Positions 22,547-54,640 of a DNA stretch of 64,000 bases are shown here, one piece after another. The stretch lies in assembly GCA_030562195.1 (NCBI GenBank), contig JAUJPP010000007.1:32361769-32425768 (forward strand). The letters run 5' to 3'. Both the position numbers and the translations under genes were made by a program. How positions within the stretch are numbered: the first letter of the stretch is position 1; each line of letters opens with the position of its first letter. The stretch is from Nipponacmea schrenckii (lineage: Eukaryota > Mollusca > Gastropoda > Lottiidae). The notes beneath the pieces were generated by a model. The model was not told the origin of the DNA, searched no databases, and saw only the letters and a program-made list of their open reading frames with translations.

Positions 22547-23542
22547 GGTTGCCTAGCAAGATACACCCCGTTTAAAATATATTTTCTGTTTTTAACACAG
22601 GCAGAAGCTCTAACATTATTTAGGTCTAATCCAAGTTCTCATCAATATAAATGTCCACACCAAATTTGATTCAAATCAGATGAAACCTAGTCTCTATTGT
22701 TTTACTAGCTAATTTGCATGAAAACTGTATTGTCTATTGCAATCATAAGCCGTGTTTTGACTAAGTCAAGACTAATAACTAAAAAACAGTTTATCAAAAA
22801 ATCGTCAATTTCGTACTTGACCAAGATCTCATCAACTTCAATGTTCACACCAAATTTGATTCAAATCAGATTAAAACTGTTGTTTTGACTAAGTCAAGGG
22901 CAATAACCAAAAATCGTCACTATCAAACTTGTTTAAGATCTCATCAATATAAATGATGACACAAAATTTCATTCAAATCCAATTGAAATTGTGATTTCTA
23001 TCGCGTTCACAAGCTAAGTCAAGTGCAATAACTCAAAAACCATTAATCGAAAAATAGCCTATTTTGAATTTGTCCAAGATCTCATCAATATAAATGATCA
23101 CAGCAAGTTTCATTCAAATCTGATCAAAAATGTAGTCTCTATAGCATTTACAAGCCAATTTTAACGCGTTTTGACTAAGTCAAGGGCAATAACTTAAAAC
23201 TGTTTATCAAAAAATCGCCTATTTTGAATTTGTCCAAGATCTCATCAATATAAATGATCACAGCAAGTTTCATTCAAATCTGATCAAAACTGTAGTCTCT
23301 ATCGCGTTCACATGCCAATTTTGACGCGTTTTGACTAGGTCAAGTGCAATAACACAAAAACCGTTTGTCGAAAAGTCGCCAATTTCGAACTTGTATGAGA
23401 TCTCATCAATATAAATGATCACAGTAAATTTCATTCGAATCCGACAAAAACTGTAGTCTCTATCGCGTTCACAAGCAATTGTGAAGCGATGGACGGACAG
23501 GGGTAACGACAATATACGACCACATTATAATGTGGGCGTATA
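22547..23542 (+). mobile_element. TATACGCCC-family element, B type
   Basis: It begins GGTTGCCTAGCAAG. Monomers contain AAGTCAAGGGCAATAAC, TTGTCCAAGATCTCATCAA and TTTCATTCAAATC. It ends GATGGACGGACAGGGG, ACAATATACGACC and a CACATTATAATGTGGGCG hairpin. Confidence 0.85.
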
Positions 23543-23544
23543 AA

Positions 23545-24945
23545 AATTATATGAGGGTACTGAGCAGGGCCCAAAAATTTTTGTAAAAGGAATACTTGAA
23601 AGTGAGAGGCCACTGTGTATCACAAACCAGAGATTTGAACCCAAGGCAATGAATTGCCAATGTTTGAGTTCGAAAGAGATTGCTCAACATCGGGTACCTT
23701 GTATTAAACAAACAGTGTTTAATTATATTGTGAACAAAATACAATAAATTTTCTTAGAGTCTGTGTTTCATTTCATTTTTCTTCTTTTTATAGGATGAAA
23801 GTTCTCTTTCTTTAAAGTTAGAATAAAGCTTTGGAAGTTTATGTCTGAACATGATAGATCATACTTGTCAAAATATCCTTATTGTCATGAAATATAATTA
23901 CCTTTGTCAAATTTTATGTCTCAATTGTCAACTGCCATGTATACAGGAAATTTTTAATTGTTTAAACATTCTTACATAATTTCCTTGTCCCTGACACACT
24001 TATTTAATGTTGTTTCGTTCTTCAGTTTTTAGTATGACTATGCAGTCTCATTTTTCGCGGAGTTTAAAAATTTGGTGATAATTTTAAAAGTAGCTAAACA
24101 AAATACTAATATACAATACTCTGCTGTATAAAACACTACAAGATGTAGGATCAAAATCGATAAAAAAATTACTGGTCTGTGATCATAAGTCTATATTTCA
24201 GTTTTTCATACCACATGAAACAGTTAACACAAATGTAAGTTAAAACAAGGTGTTAACAAGGCAATGATTAAATGTGCCTGCTTACATTTCGATGAAATGA
24301 AGAAGTGCTTTCTTTGTGGAACTCTTTTTTAAAGAAGTTGAAAATAGTAAATGTGATTAATGATGAAATTCCATGAAAAAATTTTAGGGCCATTCGAGAA
24401 CTGTTCCATGACCACCTCTTAAATGCTGACCGATGAAAGACACTATCAACCAGTTTCTTAGAGTCAATTGCACAATTCACACCAGCTCCACTGGATAATT
24501 GAAATTATTATTTGAATATCTTCTTTGAAATACATGTAGTACAGTTTGTTTGAGAATGTCTAAAAAACACAATAAAAAGGATTTTTAACAAAGCAAGAGA
24601 CAATCTAAGATTAACAGTAGTATTTTGAGGCTGCTATTTCAATTGTCATGAAATAAGGGAAACATTTCCACAAACTTTGCTAGGACATTAGAAGCAAGTT
24701 TATGGCAACCTGTAATGTTTTGTAAAAACTATATAAAGACATTACTGCACATAAATCATACCCGGTAGGCCTTGCATAGCACAAATCATAAATAAAAAGC
24801 TGTTACAATGTGCATACTGTCATTAATGTGCTGTTTTGTTTGTCACAGATGTTACATTAGACGGATTGTTTAGAGGCTTTCTAAAAATATATGTGTATCA
24901 GGGATACTGATAGCATCAACTTGCACCATTCCAATTATCAGCTAG
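23545..24945. other. No supported gene; SINE-like debris at the left
   Basis: The segment at 23555-23690 (GTACTGAGCAGGGCCC, CCAGAGATTTGAACCCA) resembles a reverse tRNA-type repeat. The remainder shows nothing supportable. Confidence 0.3.
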
Positions 24946-25084
24946 ATATCTGTGGTTCCTGCAATTCCACTAAGTTTTAGAACACTAATCACAAAATCTG
25001 CTTATATGACATAAAGACTTAGTATAAGTGACATTATCAAACATTTTGTTTTAATGGAATCGCAGGAACCACAGACGTCCAACC
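24946..25084. mobile_element. Foldback MITE, copy 1
   Basis: CTGTGGTTCCTGCAATTCCA at the left and TGGAATCGCAGGAACCACAG at the right are inverted repeats with one mismatch. About 90 bp lie between. The same ends occur at 48191-48289. Confidence 0.8.
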
Positions 25085-25120
25085 AAGTTCTGGGTACACG
25101 TAATAATTATAGAAAACCTT

Positions 25121-25311
25121 TTTAACCCTATCAACCCTATAAGCCGGTATACCGGCTTATCCTTATATGACATATACCCTTTGAGCCGGTGAACCAGCTG
25201 TTGTCAAGTGACGTCATACAACGTTAACGTCATACAAATTAAGAAATATTGCTTGGAGCTCAGGGTATATGACGTTCTATCTAAATTACACTCAGGGTTC
25301 AAAGGGTTAAA
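25121..25311. mobile_element. Inverted-repeat element containing a perfect palindrome
   Basis: TTAACCCTATCAACCCT at the left and AGGGTTCAAAGGGTTAA at the right are inverted repeats (14 of 17). A perfect 22-bp palindrome (ATAAGCCGGTA and its complement) lies at 25139-25160, with a further GAGCCGGTGAACCAGCTG half-copy after it. Confidence 0.6.
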
Positions 25312-25314
25312 ACC

Positions 25315-27570
25315 CCTTAAAAGTATATATGATATTTATAAATATAGCAGGTGTGGTAAATAACACAAGCCTCATCATGAAATGGATGAAAACTATTAGA
25401 AGCCTACCAGTCTCCTGATGGATCTAAAACCCACTGCATTCTTACAAATTACAGTGGCCTACTTATTAATTGTCATGGTCAACATCCATTAATTCCAATA
25501 GTCCAATATATAGGTAATAATAATAGCCACAATATCAATAGCTAACTCCATTTTATAAATAGCAATGAAAATTAGTCACATGAACAAAAAATCAATAAGT
25601 ATTGCCATTTACTTGGCTGTCTTCATTTTAAAAGGTGAAATTTAATTCCTAACCAGGTCATTGCTAAATAGATATTTATTTTTAATTCATTTAATTAAAG
25701 CCATCAAAGTCTCCCACAGATGAGCCAAGCTATCATTGTCTTCGTTATGTGCGTGTGATGACTACCCCTGTCTGGTCTGGACACCCCATGCACTTTTGCA
25801 CACATTCTTTCAGACATTATATGAAATACTTCATAAATCTAATCTATAATCTGTATCTATTAAACTACTATTTTATTGTTTTATTATCTTATATATTAAT
25901 TCATATATATTTTCTTATTTTGGTCAATTGCATAGGGTGACAGATCACCTTATGCTATGTAAATATTAGAAATAAAATATAGTTTACATAAAAAAAACAA
26001 TCATAATTTGCTAGCTAGTTGGACACACTGGTTTTCTATCAACTGAAAAATTGGCCCTTTAAAATTGAATTTAAAATTAAATTTTTGGAATTAATTAAAC
26101 TTATCATTAAGTTGAACATGATTTAAGATTTTCAGTGGGCTAAATCATTGCCAGAATGCAATTTGAAATCTCATATATATACATTCTCTCCAACCCCTAA
26201 TTTACATGCACCAGTTATTTTATTCCCGTCTATCCATTTATGCTACAACGTACTGTGGTGTCCATCCCGAATTTCACACAATCATGTTCCACACCCCTTT
26301 TATTTTATTGTTCATATGTCAACGAACAATAACGACAATCCAACTTTAACACATGAAATAAACAATACATACCGTTAGAAATATAGTGTGCAGTAAAACT
26401 GCTAAATTATACAGCCTAAGTCCAATTTTGACGCAAAACAGCTACATTGTACAACATAAATATGCATGTATATTGTTTATCCTTAGAAAGTTCTAAAACA
26501 GGAAACCCCGTCAATCAACAAATATCACGTGACCGGGGAATCCTCATGACGTAACATACTATCTAAGGGAAACACCCTTCAATAATCAATGAACTTTTTA
26601 TCAAATGTAAGTAGCCATATAATAGGATTGTCGTTATGCTTGCTCGATAGAATACAATTCTAATCCTTTTTGACACGCTTTGATAAAAGGTTAAATCAGT
26701 ATTTTGCCCCAAAAATAATGCTCTCATGGAAAAAAGCGTCTGCTACCTGCGTACTCATTGGGTTATGCGAATTCACTACAAATTCTTGTCTGAATCGGAA
26801 AAAAATACAAGTTTCTGGAAGGAGATATTAATTATGCTTGGAAAATCATAGAGGGATTCTAAGACTGTTTTGAAGCTAATTTTCCAAGTTACTAATCCGA
26901 GATGTAAAATCAAGACATATTTTAATCAATAGAAATAAACCAACTGTTACAACCTATAATGATAAATATCAAACAAGCCATTATACATTTATACATTGAC
27001 TGGAATCTATATTACTTTTGTAAAACTTTATCTGCTCCAGCAAAATCAGAAATATGATGTCCGCTGCCGGTGGGAACCTGAGATGGCACTCCGGATGCTC
27101 GTACATAGAGTATACGTGTGACCTTTTGGCACCGCTCATCTGGTTTAACTTACAGTACTATTAATTAGAACCTACGATGTAATCGATAGATAACAGCTAA
27201 GTTATGTACGTTCTATATCTCACTTCATTCCAAGTGGGTTCCTATGGGCATCAATTACCTGCATGGCTCGCATATTTTCTTTTTGGTACACAGAGTAATG
27301 TACAAGATTGTATTAAAGACCTCAGATTGTCAGACTATTGTTCACGTTTTAATCCGTCATGATTAAATTATGTAGCTTTGGTTTAAAAAATGTCCCGAAA
27401 GATGTATGGCAATGAACCGACAGTTCGACAGTTTGAAATCAACATAAGGAAAGTAATACCCCCACTGCGCACTGCAAGTAGCAAGAGAGGAGCAGCGGGA
27501 TAAAAACGCTAGTTCATTTCACCCTGGTTATCGCCTAAAATCTTCAGGTACATATTAAATGACGTCATGA
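25315..27570. other. Gene-poor interval
   Basis: No gene was recognised. At about 25750-25985 a segment ending GAAATAAAATATAG looks like a retrotransposon 3' end but lacks coding support. A donor-like CATGCAG|GTAATTG on the minus strand at about 27264 is unsupported. Confidence 0.3.
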
Positions 27571-27571
27571 T

Positions 27572-27612
27572 ACACTTAAGTGGCATTGCAGGAACCTCAG
27601 ACGTCCGATTGA
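27572..27612. mobile_element. Foldback MITE, single-end remnant
   Basis: AAGTGGCATTGCAGGAACC and TCAGACGTCCGAT match the right end of the 24946 copy (CAGGAACCACAGACGTCC). No left end was found upstream. Confidence 0.55.
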
Positions 27613-29050
27613 AAACTAGAATGGTGCTTTTTGATGCTATCATATTTAATAAATCCATGTAACAGAGTAACTTTCATCCCTTTAATGTGATTCGTGGAAA
27701 TACATTGAACTTTGTCTAAAGTCCTTGCCTATGCAATGAACCCCTCACAACCATTCCCAGGTTAAAAAACCCTCACCCGGTATCGAAGTGGCCAACAAGA
27801 GACACTTTATCATGAGCTCATATAATAATGCTAGACAATGATAAGAAAATAATTAAACTTACTTGGAAGTATAATAATTATTTTTCAAGTTGTGGTGTAA
27901 ATCGCGAATAATGTATGAAGTTTTATCAAAATCTGTCATCATTAGGTTTTATAGAGAATATCAAATGTCTGACAAAATAATATCTTGAAAGTATGTGTTA
28001 TTGTCAGTTTCACATTTCAGCCATTGTTATTACTACTGCAACCGCTATATTAGAGATAAATGTGATAATTGTTAATCTTTTGTATACTATAGCATCTTGT
28101 TATCCAAAACTAGTCTATATATCCACACATTAGTCTATATATACATCCAAACAGAAGTCCAAACATAAGTCCAAACATTTGTCTGTATCCAAACAACTGT
28201 CTATATATCTAAACGGGAATCTAAATATCCAACCAATTGTTAAATCCTTTGTTGTGTTCTTAGTTCCAAATCGTGTAAAACAAATTTTAATAATTCGATG
28301 GAAATTTACAATGAATATATTTTAACACTTTAGTAGCATTGTGGCAATATCCAAATTTATAAAACGTGTTCCCCAAACCGATAGCGATATCAATTGCAAA
28401 ATAAAACCATTTCACTGCTAAATAATTTAGACATAATCACATTTTGAATCTGTCTTTATATTATTTAACATAAACTGATAAATGATAATATAAATTTATA
28501 TCTATTCAACAGTTCTATAAAATAGCTAGTTTAGCAGGCACAAACAAAGAAATTTTGAAACTAGTGGCAATAACACATCCTTATATGAACTTAATAATGA
28601 AATCGGAGAAACAGAGGAAAAGCAGAAAGTATTAAATCCTCAATAGGTCCCAGCATTACAATTCACTCAGTAAAATAGAAAAACTTTATACTAGTCTTCA
28701 AGTCTGAACATATATTCCCCACGGCTAGTTCAATTTAATTCTGATACCTGACAACAATCTCAGCTACCAATGAAACATGCGTCCTCTGAAATGCCAGTCT
28801 TTGGTGAATTGTGATTCCGTCCCATCTGTCTAAAATCATTAGAAACATGCTGCTAAATCCAAGATGTTAGAGGTTATAGTGCAACATAATGATTTAAACA
28901 CAGATCGGTTCCAAAATCAAAGGTTTAAAGCGTAATTAATATAGCATAATTGGGACTAGAACCTCTGCTGTACAATTCATTCAAATTATTGTTATCCTAA
29001 TGGACAAGGGAAAACAATTGCGAGATGCAACGTGTATTGAACTCATCAAC

Positions 29051-29265
29051 TAATTGGTCGTATCCTATATTGAACTATTTGGTTGTACCCTATATTGAAC
29101 AAATTGGTTGTATCCTATATCTAAATCATTTGGTTGTAACCTTTTATTGAACTTTTTGGTTGTATCCAATACAAAACTAATTTGTTTTATCCTATATCGA
29201 ACTACTTGGTTGTATCCTATATCGAACTACTTGGTTGTATCCTATATTGAAGTTATATTAACCTT
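29051..29265. repeat. 27-29 bp minisatellite, TTGGTTGTATCCTATATTG
   Basis: About eight degenerate units of TTGGTTGTATCCTATAT(T/C)GAAC occur in tandem. The adjacent 28085-28240 segment has a different loose repeat (AGTCTATATATCCA, GTCCAAACA). Confidence 0.88.
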
Positions 29266-29496
29266 TATTGAACGTTTTGGTTTACTAATTGTATCTTACT
29301 TAATCCACCTTTGTATCGTTTTTATAGCTGTTGTTTTGTTTTGAAAAACTCACACGTCAAATTCGACGTCGATCAAAAACCTAACATCTTTGGTAGCCGT
29401 TGAAGCTGGTGCTGACTTTATTGAATTAAGTTTACGTTTTTTAGTTGTACAGGACAACTAAATTATGAAGCACTATTTGTTATGGTTTGTACCAAC

Positions 29497-29680
29497 CTGT
29501 GTCAGCGTTTCAACAATTTCAATGAGAAAACCATCCAAATATTTAGAAAGACTTGTCGGATAATTCTTATCACATGTTTTTCTAAAAATAACAGTCACAA
29601 TCAAAGTCTTTCTGACCCAATTCTCGGGATAAGTCATTCTATTCAGATACAAAGAAATATCACAAAGCCATTTGTCAAAT
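29497..29680 (-). CDS. Candidate internal exon, unidentified
   Basis: A 184-nt open stretch lies between acceptor-like GGGTACTTCAG and donor-like ACACAG|GTTGGT on the minus strand. It reads FDKWLCDISLYLNRMTYPEN, WVRKTLIVTVIFRKTCDKNY and PTSLSKYLDGFLIEIVETLT, with helix-like composition. No family was recognised and no partner exon was found, so this may be chance or a stray exon. Confidence 0.3.
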
Positions 29681-29689
29681 CTGAAGTAC

Positions 29690-30710
29690 CCGTCACTAGA
29701 AAATAACATTTCGAATTTTTAGTAAAATTAGTTATCTCCCGATCTTTATTTTATTTATTTATATTTTTTTTGGACCAGTCCCTCCATATTTAAAGAAGAA
29801 ATAATGCTGATGGGTTGCTTAAAGATTTTAGGCCTAAAATTCCAAAAAATGATAAATACAACTGCCATTTCATTTCAAAGTACCTTCCAGTTTATTGAAG
29901 GTATCATTTCTTACATTAATTGTGACAATGGGCCAAACTTGTTCGATGGTTTTGTAATTGGTAATAGTTTTCAATATTCAACATGACGAAAGGAAATTGT
30001 GCCTTATGATTGCAGTTTTACTCCTAAAATTTAGTGGATGGCTACTTTAATTTGCTACCAGCTGGTGTGAAATTCATTTCTTTTTAGTACCGCATCTTTA
30101 AATATGTTTAAGTGCTTTATCTTCCTTATCTTTACTTTCGTTGGTAAGAAATGAAATTTAAGATTTGATAAATAGTTTGAACCTGTCAGCACAGCAGATT
30201 TTACCAAAATTAATGAACCTTATGATCTCTAGAGAGAAACTGATAAGCGGAATGGATCAGTATGATAGATCATCAATGGAATTTGTGTTATAACTCTGTA
30301 AAGTTTAGGTCCGTAGTCAGACTTAATCATTCGGAGGGGCAAGTAGGCCTAATATATCCCGATAGGCAAATGGGTATGGTCTCAGTGGAAGTTATGAAAT
30401 TGGTTTGTTGTCAGAATGGTTTAAGGGGGGCAATCCATTCCCCCCCCCACCCCCCCGCTGCAGATGAGGAATTAAAAAATGAAAGTAGTCAATCATTTGT
30501 GGAATCTTAACCATTATGTAAACTAATATTGTTTTTCTTCAGGAATTCCAAAATTAAGAACTTTTACTAAAGCCACGAAAGGAAGATTTGGTCTAAATAA
30601 TACAAACAATAAGTTTATAAAGCTATTTCAATATTTGGGTCTATACAATAATCCTCACCCAATAATTTTGCAGTGTAGTGTAGAGTGCACGCAATATTCA
30701 ATACAATTGC
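29690..30710. other. No supported gene; G/C homopolymer tract
   Basis: A G-run followed by C-runs (GGGGGGC, then CCCCCCCCCACCCCCCC) lies at about 30424-30456. The rest is unremarkable. Confidence 0.4.
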
Positions 30711-30711
30711 A

Positions 30712-31304
30712 ACATGACATATACATGAACCAACCGTTGCTTTCACAATCCCAGACTCTCGTCATTAATTTTCATTGGTCGAGAGTTTATTCTTCTACCA
30801 ATTAGATTCCTTGCAACACACTATTGCGGGAAAATGTTTGATTGGCCAGACGTAATATCTTTAGTTAAAGTTTTATTCTGGGATAATCGGGTCTACAAGG
30901 TCAAGGCGGTTTTATGAAAGAAATGGCTGACCGTGTGAGTTTTAGCCGAGGAGCGATTTCGAGCACACACAGGTTCTGGCATAACAACAGGGACAGATTC
31001 TTAAGAAAGTGATTTACCGTTTGCAGTTTTGGTGCAAATAAAAATGTCTTTGTTATCTAAAAGTGCCTGTGTCACTTTTTTTCTGGTTTTCGCTCGGACA
31101 TTCTTGTTTTGAATTAATGAAAAAAATGATTCAATTGAGGTCGCCATTTTGAATTAGTCCAAATGTAACGAGATCACTGATTGGATACATTTAGTAGTGC
31201 TGTCGTTTGCCAAGGGAGATAAGTAATCTCTAATGACGTGAACCTTTAGGATTGTGAAAGCAACAGTTGGTTCATGTATATCCAAACGTTGCTTTAGAAA
31301 CATG
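30712..31304. mobile_element. Small inverted-repeat element, long copy
   Basis: The ends CATGAACCAACCGTTGC / TTTCACAATCCC and GATTGTGAAAGCAAC / AGTTGGTTCATGTATAT are inverted repeats. About 430 bp between CAATCCCAGA and TGATTGGATACA are extra relative to the 14677 copy. No open frame was recognised inside. Confidence 0.75.
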
Positions 31305-31309
31305 CACAT

Positions 31310-34050
31310 GCCCTATTCCAGCCCCTGTTGACATTCAACAAATAACTAATATATATAGTTGATAATAAAACTTTAATCCATGACCAAATATTTAAACAAA
31401 TAAAAAACAGGGTTTAGAATGAACGGTACTTGATGAAGGAATAATATTAAAGAATTAACATTAAACGTTATAGCACTGATTGCTTATGGATATTATTACC
31501 TTAGTGATATCTCGTTGATATGACGCTAGGTTACTTGCAAAAATCGTAGCAACCTACAGTCTCTGCGATCCATGTCAACAGTATACAATATGTAGCCTAT
31601 ACTCATGTATATAAAACTTCTCAAATTCTAACGAGCCTGTCACAACCATAGTTTAAGTTTTATCAAGAAGCAATTCTGGCAAGTCTAGGGAAAATGCAAA
31701 TCTATATCTCAGCTTTTGATAGAAATCAGTTTTTCTTACGAGCTATTTAATTCTATGGATTTTGACAGAGAAAAAACACAGGTTTAAAGGCGGAGATGAG
31801 ACTAGCTTGTGGAATGATAGTAAACATAATATTTCAATACATGTTCTCTCTTTAAAACAGAAAAAAACCGTTAATGGAAGGATAACATAAATTAATGCAT
31901 ATTTTGAGTACTGTTTGCAAATATGAGTAAGGCAAGAAAAATAAAAAACATAGATGTTCTTAAATGGAATAATTCGCCTTTTATTATGAATTTCATATTA
32001 ATCTATATTATGTCACTTGAGCTCATTTGATGTTAATACGTGTTTCGAACAATCAATCCTCGTCAGGACGATTCGTTTCGGAAACAAGATTTAACATTCC
32101 AAAAGTTGGCTTAAGTCGTATGATCAAGGTATGCGCACTCCGGTGCTGACGATCAACTTTCCCACTTCCGATGTTAATGTCATCGCGTAACATCATGTTG
32201 TATTAAACGCTTATTTAGCAAATTTCATCTACAGCGCTAAAGCTTACCGACGAACTGACTAGTTAGTGCCAAGGGTAATTTTGGGATTGGTTTAGGTATA
32301 GATTCAAATAAAGACAATTTTGCTATGGAACAAAATTTACTGTTCTTTTTCCAATAACTATGTTTACGCAACATTGTTTACTTCCGGTAGCAACAGTTAT
32401 GGTGTGTTAGGTTTAAAGTGAATTAATCTTGTATTTGAGAACAAAATGATATGAACAGTTTGTAGGCAGAATTAACACAATGCTGGCAAAAACATTCAAT
32501 AAGACTAAATAATAAACAATAGAACATAGTTCAACCGCTTGACAGTAATTATTCAAAATTTCCAAACATTTTAGTAAGCATTACAGTAAACTTACAAAAT
32601 TCATTGAATAAGCCTTTTGTGGATATCTCAATTTTAAATTTTGGTTACCAATGGTATCTAATTAGATAACCCATCTGATCCTATAGGGTAAAATTTCAGA
32701 AATGATATGTGCACATCTTAATGGGTTTTGAAACATAACTATGTTTTTGCAAGATAAAATTATATTTCTACTGTTCGAACACAATGTTTTCAGAATCGTA
32801 ATAGTGTTCATTTTATAAAACAATACTTCTAAACCAAGATTAAGGAAAAAGTAGACTTCACACGTAATTCTAAGATGCCTTCATGAGAGGAAGCTATGTT
32901 AATTTTACAAGACATTCTGAGCAAAATTTATTTAAAGTATGTGTGAACTGAGCAAGTTTAAACTCTGTGGTCGGAGATTTACGTTTGAAGAATAACTGTC
33001 AGCAGTGACTATTATTAGATAATAAACAGTATTTATAAAAAATGTATAATAAATAACAATTAATTTTCAAATACTTTCATATACAAATGTACATTGACGT
33101 CTTGTATTCAATTATATCATATCAAAGGGAGATAAATCGATTCTTACAATACAGCAATCCTGTTCGGTTGTCAATAAGGTATGTACGACCGAAGTTGTTT
33201 CCTGCCGTAAACAAGAGTAGTCCAGATTCTTTCAATGCCCTAGTAGAATATTAATAAGAAATTGGAACTACAAAAGACAAATAAGTGGACTGTTTATATT
33301 TTGAACCGACCGAACGTGCAAATACCTTTGTCCAAAGGAACACAATCATTATCCTGTTCAATATAACCAAACCATCGTTAGCTTTCTTTGCTTAATATTA
33401 TTGGATCAAAACTATGTAGTAATAAATAGACATGCAAATAAGTGACCAAAATAACATTGAAATATTGACATTATTACTATTTTACATCTATAAAGTAATT
33501 TTATCATTAAATAAATCGTAAACTTAAAAAAACAAACCTGCACCAAGTGCTTTAATTAATATAATTATAATTATAATGTGTATAATTCTACAAAGAGATT
33601 CGAAAGGGGGTGGTTCACTATTTATTAAAGGGACACAACTCGAAGAGTATAAACACACAAAATTCCGTAGAAAAAGTTCGAACGACCGAATATCAATGAA
33701 GAGTTCAAATTTTTCACGTCTGTCGATTTTCAGCTCTCTAGTCGAGCAAACAATGGTGCTAATACTGGTTTCAAAATCTTTTAAGCTTTTAATGAACAAA
33801 AAATCAAACAACGATTATTAAAAGTATGTCTATGACTTAAATACGGCAGTTGTGGACAATAATGAAGCTGCAGCAACAGGATCGACGCTTTTCTAGTATA
33901 ATCCTCATATAAAATATATTGAAAATGACACAAATAGCACAATATCCAATATAACAAATAAAAAAGTAATTATAAAAATCTTATCATGGAATAATAAAAT
34001 TGTCTATAAACATTATTATTTTTGTTGCTTTGATGGTAAACACTTCTAAA
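31310..34050. other. Interval downstream of calmodulin, includes its presumed 3'UTR
   Basis: AT-rich with no supported gene. The 3'UTR of calmodulin should occupy the right part; the end could not be fixed. Confidence 0.35.
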
Positions 34051-34053
34051 CCA

Positions 34054-52490
<18,437 letters not shown>

Positions 52491-54640
52491 TCTGTCTCGT
52501 CTGGTATTAGTGTCCCTTGATACGTGGTATAACTCCGCCAATAATAATAGGTCTGATATCACTTAAGAAGACAATTGCGTTTAAACTCAAACAACGGTTC
52601 CCTTATTCCACACAAACCCAGCAACCTTTTTACCAAAAAACAATACTGGGTAATGTTTAGATTCAATGGCTAGTACTCCACCCAAAACACACAATTGCGT
52701 TCCTTACAACCCGTTAAAACAGTCGCGTAAGAATACCGAGTCGTCTGCTAGCAAGAATTGACAGTGTAGTTCTAATAACACAACCTGATACCAACTACCA
52801 ACAGTGGGTCTTTGACAGATTGTTTTGTGTCGGACAGCTCGTGTGACACCTGTCTAATCACGGTGTCGATTTCCCGTTCAACAAGAGCTCGATATAATAG
52901 AGATCATTACTAAAAACAAAGCGGCGAATATGTGGAATACAACAGCCCCAGGACAATAGAGGCGATGTATATAGATCAATAAAACAGTAATAATATAGTG
53001 TTTCATACACAGTCCAACTTCTACGAATAATTCAACCTTTGATCATATAATCAACTAAATCGCTGTATGGATTGTTTTATACTCCACACAATATATCGCC
53101 CAGTTTAACACTTGACCATATTTTGAAGTTATTGCAACCGACATATTAAAAGGAATGGTATATAAGTAATAATGAATGGGTCGCCGCGTTCTCAAATAAT
53201 CGCTTTCACATGGTATAGTGTTTACGACATGTAGATTTTAGTCTGTCGACAAATAAAGTATGTTTTTATACCAATAATGCTAAGGTTATGTTGCTCTAAG
53301 TTATGTCGGCTATTTTCCAAGGAAATGATTCTAGTATGCTAGCCATAAGAGTTTAAAGCATACCGGTACCTAAATACAATATCAAAATAAAACTGTTTTA
53401 TGCAGGCCCTATTAGGAGTTTATTAAATCGCCCAATCAGACAAGATAGAACAGTTCTGAAAAATCACAATGAAAAATCACAACATTGACCACAATCTGAA
53501 CGCTAATTCTGTACAGGAACTTTGTATAACAATAAGTATATTTTTTCAGTAATGGCGTGAATGCCCCGTTAGGCTATTTAGCCGAAGATTGTTCTAAGAA
53601 CCTCATTTGGTTATGAATTATTCAATGACTATCTTTTTCAACCCTATTTTTGCTTTACTTCCAATTAAGACTAACACAATATAAAGATCAATTGGCGCTC
53701 ACTGCCAATTTAAAGCATGTTTGATTCAGAAGAAATACTTCAGTCATTTCAGAACCCAATGAGAGAGGATAAAAGTCCATATACAAACTACAAAAAAGAA
53801 AGTACTTGCCAACTTCCGGTTTATTTGCTTGCGGAAATTGGTATTTAATGCCCACATCTATTTCAATGCAATAATATCAATATCTATTTGGGACAACAGT
53901 TGAAGTTGGAATGATAAAAAATAAAATTGTTAGACTAAATGGATGTGGGACAGAAAAATTCTCTCACAATTGCACAGTATCGGTCACCCAAATTTCTAAC
54001 AGTAGACGAAAGTACATGGCTAAGTTTCAGACAAGAGAAATCGTAGGTTTTCTAAGCATAATAAATAAATAGGTAATAATGAAGTAGATTGTAATAGTAG
54101 AAATCAGTCCATTTACACTGTGATTATAAGTATTACATAATCAATTCTATTTTGATATAATATTGCCCATTAATTATCTATATGTGTACATAATAGTTAT
54201 ATTAATATCACAGACTATGACCAGACCTTTGCAATTTATGCTCATTAACATACCAGATGGCCACAATATGGCGTATTATTCTCTGAAAATTTGTGTTCTT
54301 GGTTCTGTAGAAAATGACAACTGAAAATATATCGACTACTAAAATAATATTTTGATTATTTCGAGGATTTTCAACTCTTATAACTTCATAAGCTAGATCT
54401 ATTTATAAAAGAACCTGTACACCGGAAAGCGGAAGGAATCACAGTGTCAAGTTGTTATTCACTGCGGTTAAAACCTTGACTTCAACAGCCAATTTCTTGT
54501 ATCATAGAAGTTTGATTAGATTAAACACTTGAACAGGAATTTTCAGATGTTTTCTTTCCCCTATAGATATGATTTTCCCTAAAAATTGACAGTTTACCTC
54601 CAGGTTGAAAAAAAAAAACCTGCACTGGAAAAATTGATCG
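52491..54640. other. Calmodulin 5' flank
   Basis: It must contain the 5'UTR and promoter. No TATA box or initiator could be placed with confidence. Confidence 0.35.
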
